Below, piece by piece: positions 52,767 to 60,801 of a DNA stretch of 64,000 nucleotides. Made by a program: the position numbers and the translations under genes. Position 1 is the first letter of the stretch. Each line of letters opens with the position of its first letter. Below the pieces are notes generated by a model that had not been told where the DNA came from, ran no database searches, and saw nothing but the letters and a program-made list of their open reading frames with translations. The DNA is from JANOZM01 sp031429355 (GTDB lineage: Bacteria; Pseudomonadota; Gammaproteobacteria; Burkholderiales; Burkholderiaceae_E), in contig JANOZM010000019.1 of assembly GCA_031429355.1 (NCBI GenBank), forward strand, positions 25,464 through 89,463. Reading direction: 5' to 3'.

Positions 52767-53492
52767 TTATTTGTATATTTTACTGCGGTAAGTTTCTAGC
52801 AAGCCACGCAATTTATCCGCGGTAAACACAGACAAACCCGGCCCAGCTTCGGCTAAACATTGCATCATGATGTGTGCGGCGTCCGCACTACGCAAAGGCT
52901 CGAACGATTTTGGCATGGTAAAGCGATTTAAGCTCATATACCCGCCAAACAGCTTTTGTGCCCAAGTGCGTGCAGTACTAGGCTCCACTAACGGCGTTGG
53001 CCTAAAAATAAGCACCGTCGGGATGGATGTTTTATGCGCAGCTAATTCATAGGGTTCAATTAACGCTGCACCCACTCCACCCATTTGCGAAAACGCCGAC
53101 ATTGGACGAATTAAGGCCAGGCGCTGAATACCTAAACTTTGCAAAAGCGGAATCAATGCTTCGACCTCGTTCTCGCGCACTTTTAAAAATGCCGCATCGC
53201 GCCCGTAGTACGAGGCACCAAAAGCGTCATCTTCCGAAGTGATATTAATGACCACGTCCTCGACTGGCTGCAACTGATTCATAAGGCGCGCTTTTACTTT
53301 AGCGACGCCCATTTCTATCGCAGCTACAGTGGCTACATCAATTCGGGAATATTCGGATGTTGAAGCTAATTCACCAAGCAGTTGCTCACCCATTCGGCCA
53401 TTGGCCCCAAGGAACAGCACACTACGTTGTGTTGCTAGCAGAGCGGGCGCGCCTTCAAACTGCGCGCCAGCTATTGCTTGATCTATTGACAC
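52767..53492 (-). CDS. NAD(P)-binding Rossmann-fold protein (atypical SDR/epimerase-like)
   Basis: 241 aa. The nucleotide motif is LFLGANGRMGEQLL at about residues 27-40, i.e. GxxGxxG. Further SDR-extended-like segments: VVINITSEDDAFGASYYGRD and LALIRPMSAFSQMGGVGAAL, PTVLIFRPTPLVEP. The YxxxK catalytic dyad is not obvious, so it may be a binding or regulatory protein. Function unknown. The gene is between tonB (12 bp upstream) and hemE. Confidence 0.7.
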   Translation of the reverse strand: MSIDQAIAGAQFEGAPALLATQRSVLFLGANGRMGEQLLGELASTSEYSRIDVATVAAIEMGVAKVKARLMNQLQPVEDVVINITSEDDAFGASYYGRDAAFLKVRENEVEALIPLLQSLGIQRLALIRPMSAFSQMGGVGAALIEPYELAAHKTSIPTVLIFRPTPLVEPSTARTWAQKLFGGYMSLNRFTMPKSFEPLRSADAAHIMMQCLAEAGPGLSVFTADKLRGLLETYRSKIYK

Positions 53493-53504
53493 GGGCTATC
53501 CAAG

Positions 53505-54206
53505 TTATTCTAGTTTGAAAACATAGTCCTGAATAACTTCCGATGTGCCTTCGCGAGCACCGCACTTGTACTGAATGATGTTGTTAAAGACGGTACTTTG
53601 AAAGAACTTTCGAGCATCCGACTGACTCATTCCGTCGACTTTTATAATCCTCGGGTTCGAAACCGATCCATTTGGAGCAACACTTGCCTGCACCGTAACT
53701 ACGCCTTGAATTTCATCTTTTAACGCATTACGAGGAAAGTCTGGTTTCTCGGCTCGCACTGGGCAATCGCGACCAGCCAGCACTTCTTTTTTAGCGGGCG
53801 GGGCTGGTGGCGCAGGTGGTGCTACAGGAGCCGGAGGCGCCGGTGGTGCGGGCGGCGCCGGTGGTGCAGGTGGTGGTGCCTCGGCTTGGGCCTGCACAGT
53901 AATTTGCGGCGCAGGCGTATCAATTTTAGGCGGCGTATCCGGCAACGGCACCGAAGGTGGTGGCGGCGCGTTTGGCGGCGGTGGCGCTTTGACAATTTTT
54001 TGCGGCGGCGGTGGAGGCGGGGGCGGCGGTGGGGGCGGCTTAAACTCTTCGATAAGTTTAGTCTCGATCGGCTTAGTGATCTTTTTGACCATGTTTTGCG
54101 CCATACCTGTGGCCAAGCCCCAGACAATAATAATGTGCAAGATGATCACGCCAATAATACCGGCCAAGTGTCTTGTAGGTGTTCGTTGTTGTGCGGCGTA
54201 GTCCAT
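53505..54206 (-). CDS. tonB: TonB energy transducer
   Basis: 233 aa. Short cytoplasmic N-terminus, membrane helix at about residues 17-36 (AGIIGVIILHIIIVWGLATG), a Pro/Ala-rich periplasmic spacer (about 53-143, with poly-Pro), and a C-terminal TonB domain with GVVTVQASVAPNGSVSNPRII and FQSTVFNNIIQYKCG. Transmits proton-motive force from ExbB-ExbD to outer-membrane receptors. Not in an operon with exbBD, which lie 13 kb away. 12 bp before the Rossmann gene. Confidence 0.92.
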   Translation of the reverse strand: MDYAAQQRTPTRHLAGIIGVIILHIIIVWGLATGMAQNMVKKITKPIETKLIEEFKPPPPPPPPPPPPQKIVKAPPPPNAPPPPSVPLPDTPPKIDTPAPQITVQAQAEAPPPAPPAPPAPPAPPAPVAPPAPPAPPAKKEVLAGRDCPVRAEKPDFPRNALKDEIQGVVTVQASVAPNGSVSNPRIIKVDGMSQSDARKFFQSTVFNNIIQYKCGAREGTSEVIQDYVFKLE

Positions 54207-54321
54207 AGCTGTCGTACCAGATGCAGAGGCGCAGATTATGACACTGCAAAACCGGCTGCGGCGAATTTGTACGATAAAACTTAGGTGTTCATTGCAAATT
54301 CATTAAATTTTTGCAAAAATT

Positions 54322-57246
54322 TTATGCGTTTGCGTGTTCTGGCAGGCTAAGGCCCAAAATTGCGGCAATATTTTTATCTTTGATAAAGGACGCACCATGT
54401 TCGGCCGAGGCAATATCGGACATAGCAACAGGTTTGCCCAAAGCCCAACCCTGACCCGCATCAACACCCAAGCGGCCAAGCAATGCGAGAGTTTTAGGGG
54501 TCTCAACCCACTCGGCTACAACTTCACTGCCTAATGCTTTGCCTAAATCTACAATGGTCTTGACGATAGCTTGCTTGGCAGGGTCTTCATCCAACCCTTT
54601 GATTAGACTGCCATCTATTTTTATCGAATCAACTTTTAGTTGCGCTAGATAGCTAAACGACGAGTACCCCGCACCAAAGTCGTCCAGCGCAATGCGCGCG
54701 CCAATGATGCGAAGGCGATGAATAAAACGCTTGGTCGCTTCCATATCGGCTAACGCAATGTTTTCGGTAATTTCGAAACACACCTTACGTACCAAATGCG
54801 GGTGCTTAGCAGCTAAGCGCAGCAGCTCATCTGTAAAGCGCTCGTCGTTAATAGACGCGCCACTTAAGTTAACCGACGCGTAAGTAAGGCGCGCAAAATG
54901 ATCCGACTCGCGCTCAAGAAATTCTAGTACCTGACGCACCACCCACCGATCAAGTTGCGACATCAAACCAATTTTTTCGAGCGCCGGTAAAAACAAAGCT
55001 GGTGTCAACAAGCTGCCGTCTTTGCCCTTCATACGAATTAGCGCTTCGTAACGAATATCTTCTTTAGCATTAAGCAAAGAAACAATAGGCTGCATCACTA
55101 TTTCAAAACGATCAAACGGAATCGCCTGCGAAAACTCAGCCATTAATTCTTGCTCGGCTTTGTGCGCTAACCAAGCCTTGTCGCGCTCACCATAAGCAAT
55201 TAACTGACCACCACCTTTAGCCTTAGCGTCTTGCAATGCAGAGTCGCAAGCGGCAAGCACCTCTTTAGAAGTTTTTGATTCGATAACAGAAACACCAGCG
55301 CTAGCTTTAATTGCAACGGTTAACACACGCGTTTCAAAGGGAGCTTTATGAATTGAATTGAGAATAGCTTGCACGATATAGCGTGCTTCGTTTAATGGTG
55401 TGTTGGGCATTAAAACTATTAAGGTATCTGCAGACAAACGACCCAAGGTAGCGGTAGTTGGTAGTAGCTCTTGAATACGGTCGCGATAGGCTAGCAATAC
55501 ATCGTCGCCAACGCCGTGACCGAAGTTTGTGATGACACGGTCGAAGGCATCGATGTCGATCATGGCGATGCAATCAGTGGTAACTGTTGATTCGATATTG
55601 GTTACTAGGCGTTGCTCTAGTAAGTCGATCATTTTGAAGCGGTTGTAGAGGTTTGTTAGAGGGTCTCGGTTGGCGGCTTCTTGGAGTTTTTCTTCGGCGA
55701 TTTTTTGTGCTGTTATGTCAAGAAAAACAACTTCTAGCTTTCCGTCATTTAGCGTGGATCTCGCTTTGATCCAAATTTCGTCAACGGATTCAACTTTACC
55801 GACAACACGAAATTCGCTCCACTCTGAAGAAGTCAATATTTCACGAGCCGTATCTTCCCCAACAACTTTCGACAACTGCTTTTCGGAATTCAAGCGAGTT
55901 TTTAATATTGACTTGAATGCAGTATTACTTTGGATCAATGTCCCAGCCTGGTCAAAAGTAGCCAGTCCGGCCGGCGATTGTTCGAAAGTTCGTTTCAATT
56001 TTTCTAGAGCAACAAGTTCGTTATCCTGAGCATTAATTCGACTAATTCGTTCGGAGTTGATCCGATCCGCTAACGCGACCGCAGTTAACAGAACCGAAAC
56101 GAGTGCGCTAACTTGGGAATTGAGAAAATATCTCACTACAGGAGGAAATACTCCCGATGCAACGCCAATTTCAGCAACCAGTCCGCACAGACCAATTGCC
56201 CAGCCAATCGAAACAGCGAAAAGCGCGCGATTTTTCTTTCTATTAGCTAATTCAAGCGCAATGAAAATTCCAATTGAGGATGAAACAAGTGAAACCACCC
56301 AAACGATTGGGAGGGCTGACTTGTAGCTGACAAGAATAGCCACACCACAGATAGCAATGCAAAGTGCCTGCATCCAACAAACGACTGTTCGTTGTCCATT
56401 AGACAGTAGCCCCCAAGTCAAATGTCGAAGTAAGCTTGCAGTAAAGACCGAATGAAGCCCTAGGGTTGCGCGCAAGATAAAATCGGAATCGAGATATGAG
56501 CGGTTCATACCGAGCCAAACCAAGTCCCAGCCTCCATTTACCAATGAAGTTCGAAGAGTTAAAAGGACCCAAAACGCAAAAACAGCAAAAGTAAAGTCTT
56601 TCGTAATCAGCGTTGTGATCAAACTAAACGCTGCAATCGCAATCAAAGCTCCGGCGTAAAAACCTCCAGTACTATTAAATTCGTCGCGTACAGGCTGTCC
56701 GATTAATTGGGATTTTGCGCGCACATTAGGTCGAGAAATATCACTTGTAGTAAAGACCCCATAAACAGCCGCAGCTGATGACAGTTGCTTGCCAGCAACT
56801 GCTATTGAAGTTAAGAGTTCGAGGCCTTGGCTTGTAGATTCCCAATTTACCTCGTAATACTTTCCTTGATCGACCACCCAGAAACGAGCCTGGCTTGCAC
56901 GTAACATTCTAATTTGAAGGTTTTGGCGAATCAATTCAGGAGATAAAACAATTCGAATTAAAGCGCTTTCGCCTTTATCTAGCATTGCCTGGATGCTTGA
57001 ACCGTAAGTAGGTGTATCTTCGAGCCCTACGAAAACGTCCTTGGCATTCTCAGCGGCGGAAGGAAAGTCTTTCCGAACCATCTGAAACGGTAGATCAGTA
57101 TGCGAAGGATTAGGCACACCTCGGGGGAAAGTCTCAACAACTAAGAATAGCAAGATCAAGGCGAAGAAAAGTGACGCGGCGAACTCGGCACTTTTCAGTA
57201 CCTTCGTTACGAGCAACAACTCAGATTTTTTTTCGAGAACTCTCAC
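54322..57246 (-). CDS. 7TM sensor with PAS, degenerate GGDEF and EAL domains
   Basis: 974 aa. A signal-anchor near residues 23-42, an extracytoplasmic 7TMR-DISM-like domain to about 190, seven membrane helices at about 200-400, a PAS-like region at about 405-515 (LKRTFEQSPAGLATFDQAG), GGDEF at about 530-690 and EAL at about 700-960. The GGDEF signature reads RLSADT instead of RxGGDEF, so it should not make c-di-GMP. The EAL domain keeps EALIRM, the Asn of SVNLSG, CFEITE, DDFGAGYSS, IKIDGSLI, AEWVET and GQGWALGKP, so c-di-GMP phosphodiesterase activity is predicted. GTG start fixed by an in-frame TGA 6 bp upstream. Confidence 0.9.
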   Translation of the reverse strand: MRVLEKKSELLLVTKVLKSAEFAASLFFALILLFLVVETFPRGVPNPSHTDLPFQMVRKDFPSAAENAKDVFVGLEDTPTYGSSIQAMLDKGESALIRIVLSPELIRQNLQIRMLRASQARFWVVDQGKYYEVNWESTSQGLELLTSIAVAGKQLSSAAAVYGVFTTSDISRPNVRAKSQLIGQPVRDEFNSTGGFYAGALIAIAAFSLITTLITKDFTFAVFAFWVLLTLRTSLVNGGWDLVWLGMNRSYLDSDFILRATLGLHSVFTASLLRHLTWGLLSNGQRTVVCWMQALCIAICGVAILVSYKSALPIVWVVSLVSSSIGIFIALELANRKKNRALFAVSIGWAIGLCGLVAEIGVASGVFPPVVRYFLNSQVSALVSVLLTAVALADRINSERISRINAQDNELVALEKLKRTFEQSPAGLATFDQAGTLIQSNTAFKSILKTRLNSEKQLSKVVGEDTAREILTSSEWSEFRVVGKVESVDEIWIKARSTLNDGKLEVVFLDITAQKIAEEKLQEAANRDPLTNLYNRFKMIDLLEQRLVTNIESTVTTDCIAMIDIDAFDRVITNFGHGVGDDVLLAYRDRIQELLPTTATLGRLSADTLIVLMPNTPLNEARYIVQAILNSIHKAPFETRVLTVAIKASAGVSVIESKTSKEVLAACDSALQDAKAKGGGQLIAYGERDKAWLAHKAEQELMAEFSQAIPFDRFEIVMQPIVSLLNAKEDIRYEALIRMKGKDGSLLTPALFLPALEKIGLMSQLDRWVVRQVLEFLERESDHFARLTYASVNLSGASINDERFTDELLRLAAKHPHLVRKVCFEITENIALADMEATKRFIHRLRIIGARIALDDFGAGYSSFSYLAQLKVDSIKIDGSLIKGLDEDPAKQAIVKTIVDLGKALGSEVVAEWVETPKTLALLGRLGVDAGQGWALGKPVAMSDIASAEHGASFIKDKNIAAILGLSLPEHANA

Positions 57247-57357
57247 CCATCAGATCATGACTAATCGAACCTCCAGAAACACTCACTTTTTGACGAATGG
57301 CGCAATATTTCAGCCCATTGGACGGGCACCAAGGTATTTAAAGCAACTTTTCGCACG

Positions 57358-58110
57358 CTAAGTTTTTCGAGGCACTTCCCATTGGCTTGAAACCGATTCA
57401 AAGATTTTGATGTCTGCGTGTATCGAGTGAAACATAAATCTATTTAGGTCCGGCGCAAACTTTGATGTCAGGTACTCGAATCTACTTACCTTGGCACGTA
57501 AAACCCTCATCGGAAAGTTTCCGTATTCGCTTAGCTGAATCGAATTCGTCTTTTCGCTGAGGTTCGTGAAACCAAGACGATAATAGAGACGTTCCAAGGG
57601 GGGAATTGTCGCTATTAAAAAAAATTTGACTTCTTTAGCGTGACAGTACAAATAAACCGCCTTCAGTAGGCCGTACTTAACAGATCGTCCTCCAGTTCCT
57701 TGACGAGTTGCCATCCTACTAATGTGAGCTAGTCTGGTCCCTTGCATCGACTTAGGAAGTTTAAAATCAGATTCCATCTGCAGAGGTCGCATTTGATTTG
57801 TTTCTATTCGGACAGTACCCAAGGGGGAACCATCTAGCTTGCTTTCTGCAACAAATACTATCGAGCCACTTTGTTGATCTCGTCGATCTTTTACAGCAAC
57901 GATTTCCGCATAATCCGGATGGTGCTTTGTATAAGATTCTTTACGTACCGCAAGAGCGCTGAATAGCTGGTTATCATTACGCGCGATTTTTACAGTAAAA
58001 CCCAGCTCCTCGTGCTCCGCATTTAATTGGTATTTACGCTGGCCCCTTCTTTCTAGATAAGGAGAAAACGGGTTGTTTAAAGCGACTTTGACACTCATAA
58101 AATTATCCAT
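57358..58110 (-). CDS. GNAT-fold acyltransferase, FeeM/N-acyl amino acid synthase-like
   Basis: 250 aa. GNAT-type core: GFTVKIARNDNQLFSALAVRKESY, VFVAESKLDGSPLGTVRIETN and RLAHISRMATRQG with IATIPPLERLYYRLGF. These segments match the Burkholderiales proteins annotated as having a FeeM-type domain, which join long-chain acyl groups (from acyl-ACP) to amino acids; related enzymes were found on environmental DNA. The acyl and amino partners are unknown here. ATG 58110 or an ATG at 58098. 111 bp before the GGDEF-EAL gene, so possibly one transcript. Confidence 0.72.
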   Translation of the reverse strand: MDNFMSVKVALNNPFSPYLERRGQRKYQLNAEHEELGFTVKIARNDNQLFSALAVRKESYTKHHPDYAEIVAVKDRRDQQSGSIVFVAESKLDGSPLGTVRIETNQMRPLQMESDFKLPKSMQGTRLAHISRMATRQGTGGRSVKYGLLKAVYLYCHAKEVKFFLIATIPPLERLYYRLGFTNLSEKTNSIQLSEYGNFPMRVLRAKVSRFEYLTSKFAPDLNRFMFHSIHADIKIFESVSSQWEVPRKT

Positions 58111-59007
58111 TAACCAACGCGAATGATGCCTCTTTTTTCGTACATAGTTACTTACGGCCCTGAACAGAATCTACTATCTGTCCTGTCACTCAGGCACATT
58201 TTGAGATTTTTTTATTTTATTTCTATAAGTTGTCAGGACCGAACTAAACCGGAATTCATTACAAGAACTAGGCAGTTTTCAACTAAGTGAATGAAACTTG
58301 AGTTCTGTGATGTGCTACCTGAAAAAAATCGATCAAATAAAGTCCTTAGATTATCCCTGCGCGACATTGAGATGGGAAAAAAAAAGATACTCTTTCACAT
58401 TTCGTTGGAGACGGAACGAGAACCTTTTCAATTGACATGATCGACTTCTGCGTCTTTATCGAAAGTAAATACGGCTTGCTGTGCATATAAGGTCAGCGAG
58501 TCGTGTTATCACTCTGAGGCTAAGCTGCGTAACGAGAATGAATTGATTAACGATTGGTCACTAAAATCATCGACAATCGCCGCGGTTAGGAGTCGTTTAT
58601 GCTCTTTGTAACTATTGGATATGAATCTTTTTGATTGAAGTAAGCGCAACTACAGAACTTATCGCGAGTTCAAATTGAACTTGAGAATCAAAACATGAAA
58701 GCGAGTCGATCGAAAAAAGTCAACCGCTTTAATCGTTGTTGTGGCTACAACTGAAGAGAAGTGTACGTATTTTTTAATGCCCAATTAGTTGAAAGGCGTT
58801 TAATAGACAGAATTGACAACTTCAACAGCGAAGCTTTGGGCATTGCGGTCGATTTTGGTTAACTCAGTGGACGTTCCGACAATGAACTGAAGCAAATGAT
58901 TCATTGGCGTATAGCGCAATTAATAACTCAATCCGACAATTGGTCGGAATAGTTCAGTCAAGCAATAAAAGATTTGGCATTCTTTCCAAAAGTCAAAACA
59001 CTACTTT
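58111..59007. other. 897 bp gap between FeeM-like and hybrid-kinase genes
   Basis: The longest gene-free stretch. It must hold the promoter of the FeeM-like gene and the end of the kinase gene. It is AT-rich with several stop codons in every frame; a short interrupted plus-strand frame near its right end is listed separately. A 6-bp palindrome with a 5-bp spacer lies at 58931-58947. No RNA gene or terminator was recognised. Confidence 0.55.
58761..58952 (+). pseudogene. Interrupted small open frame, possible gene remnant
   Basis: Plus-strand frame from GTG 58761 reads NAQLVERRLIDRIDNFNSEA and onwards, stops at TAA 58860, then continues LSGRSDNELKQMIHWRIAQL to TAG 58952. The composition looks protein-like, but no family is recognised and 64 codons are short. 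It may be a decayed gene or chance. Confidence 0.3.
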
Positions 59008-60801
59008 CTAAATAGCTGAAATAAGCTGCGTCAAACCAAAGGGCTTCATTAAAAGCGATGTGTTCACGGGTAAAGATGCCTGACTAAATTGGAGGTCCCC
59101 AGTAATAATCAAAGCAGGTACTTCAATATCTAGCAGCAAACGTAATTTTGAAATAGTTTCACTGCCGCTATTTTTGCCAAGCAATCGATAGTCTGAAATG
59201 ACGAGAAGGTCATTGCTGCACTTCCGTAAATTTTCAAGATCATTATCGGTCAACCCATCCATTGATTCAAAGACGAGAAGTTGAAAATTCAAACTTCTGC
59301 CAATGTTTTGAAACAATAACCGTATATTCTCGTCGTCTTCAAACAGTACAACATTAGCGTACTTAAATTTAGCAGTATGTACAAAGGTATTGGTCTCCAC
59401 TAAAACACTATCGGCAGCTAATCGAACGGGATATGGCTCTGACGGCGTTGGAATGTAAATGTTGAATTTAGTAAACGTTTGGCCGTCCGAAGAAAGGGTT
59501 AAACGATGGTCTTTCATTCGAGTTATCGATTGCCCAACAAAAGCCAAGCCGAGACCTAAACCTTTATCGACATTGCGCGACGGATTTTGAATCTGAAAAT
59601 GAGGCTCGAAAATTTTTTCGTGATACTGGGCTGGAACTCCAATTCCGTTGTCGGCAACCGTGATTCGTAAAACTTGCGCACTTAGTCGCACACAAGAAAC
59701 GAGTACCCAAGATTTTGTTTCGCCAACCCTTCGGTATTGGAGCGCATTGGCAACTAGGTTTTGTAGTACTTGACTTAAGATGAATGGATCAGTTTTTACC
59801 CATTGGTCTTCCGTTGCAGGCAGTACTAACTTCAATTGGATATTCTCGGAAATTGCTTTTGCTTCGAGTAGTCCACAAACGTTTTTTAACATTTCCTCGA
59901 CCTGCACGGACTCTTGTTGCGGGGTAAATCGTTCGTCTTGAATTCGGCTTAGTTCGAGAACTTTGGTTAAGTTTATGTTGATTAGATTTGACCCGCGTAA
60001 TGCTCCATCCAAATAAGTATTTAGTTGGGTGTCATTTAGCTTCTGAGCGTGCATTTTGGTTAAATCAAGATAGCCCACTAAACCCGTAAGCGGTTGTCTC
60101 AAATCGTGCGATAGCGAAATTAGAAAGTTGGATTTTTCAACGCTTGCTCTTCTCAATTCATCATTTGCAATAGCGAGTTTTACATTAATTTGAAACGTCT
60201 TTCGCTCCGCTCTTTCGAGCGCTCTGTTGAAGGAAAGCACTACGATGATCATTCCTACGAAAGTAACTTGTCCACTTACGAAACCCTCGAAGTTTGTAAT
60301 AGCAACGGAATAGAACAAACAGCTAAATATTATCCAGCCGATAATCAGAATGAAATAGAGCGGTGCAACGCGGTCACGAAAATTCGTTCCGAAAAACCCT
60401 AAAACAACCAGATATCCAAGTACCGCTCTGAAGTAGCGAGCCTCCGATTCAAGCGACTGACTCGCTGCAACGGCAATAATTACCGTAGTTACGATTGCTA
60501 CCCAAAGTTGTATAGCTAGGTGGAAAATCCTTGAAGTTTGTGTTTTTTGTGTACGTCCATAAAAATACAGCACAATTGTGAGAATAAATAGAAACCCTCT
60601 TAGTGTCGACCCGAATAGTGCGGCAGATGAGTCTAGTCCGAGGAACAAATCCCGAACCAAAAGCAGCGCGATAAATACAATCGCGGGAAGCCAGATCGAA
60701 TTTAAAAATTCCCTAGATCGCTCAGCTCTTTCTTTTTGATATTGATTTTCGAGTGCTTGGTCTTCGAAGGTCAATGAATGCAACAGACGATAGCTACTCA
60801 T
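59008..60801 (-). CDS. Hybrid sensor histidine kinase with C-terminal receiver, first of tandem pair
   Basis: 597 aa. N-terminal membrane region with about six helices (residues 34-195), HisKA domain with SLSHDLRQPLTGLVGYLDL (phosphorylatable His at about 229), ATPase domain with LVANALQYRR (N box), DNGIGVP (G1) and KGLGLGLAFVGQSI (G2), and a receiver at about 485-597 with DDENIRLL, phospho-acceptor Asp in ISDYRL and Lys in MKPFG. No output domain, so it presumably signals by phosphotransfer to another protein. The ATG overlaps the upstream kinase's stop by 4 bp. Confidence 0.9.
   Translation of the reverse strand: MSSYRLLHSLTFEDQALENQYQKERAERSREFLNSIWLPAIVFIALLLVRDLFLGLDSSAALFGSTLRGFLFILTIVLYFYGRTQKTQTSRIFHLAIQLWVAIVTTVIIAVAASQSLESEARYFRAVLGYLVVLGFFGTNFRDRVAPLYFILIIGWIIFSCLFYSVAITNFEGFVSGQVTFVGMIIVVLSFNRALERAERKTFQINVKLAIANDELRRASVEKSNFLISLSHDLRQPLTGLVGYLDLTKMHAQKLNDTQLNTYLDGALRGSNLININLTKVLELSRIQDERFTPQQESVQVEEMLKNVCGLLEAKAISENIQLKLVLPATEDQWVKTDPFILSQVLQNLVANALQYRRVGETKSWVLVSCVRLSAQVLRITVADNGIGVPAQYHEKIFEPHFQIQNPSRNVDKGLGLGLAFVGQSITRMKDHRLTLSSDGQTFTKFNIYIPTPSEPYPVRLAADSVLVETNTFVHTAKFKYANVVLFEDDENIRLLFQNIGRSLNFQLLVFESMDGLTDNDLENLRKCSNDLLVISDYRLLGKNSGSETISKLRLLLDIEVPALIITGDLQFSQASLPVNTSLLMKPFGLTQLISAI

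Noticed and set aside
53886..54284. 132-codon plus-strand frame opposite tonB
   Set aside because: It is the antisense shadow of the Pro-rich spacer of TonB; the Arg/Trp-rich product is an artefact.
58170..58192. Lux-box-like CCTG...CAGG before the FeeM-like gene
   Set aside because: The arms are only four bases and there is no LuxR gene in the window.
58695..58754. 19-codon frame starting ATG with a Lys/Arg-rich product
   Set aside because: Too short, no clear ribosome-binding site, no known small protein resembles it.
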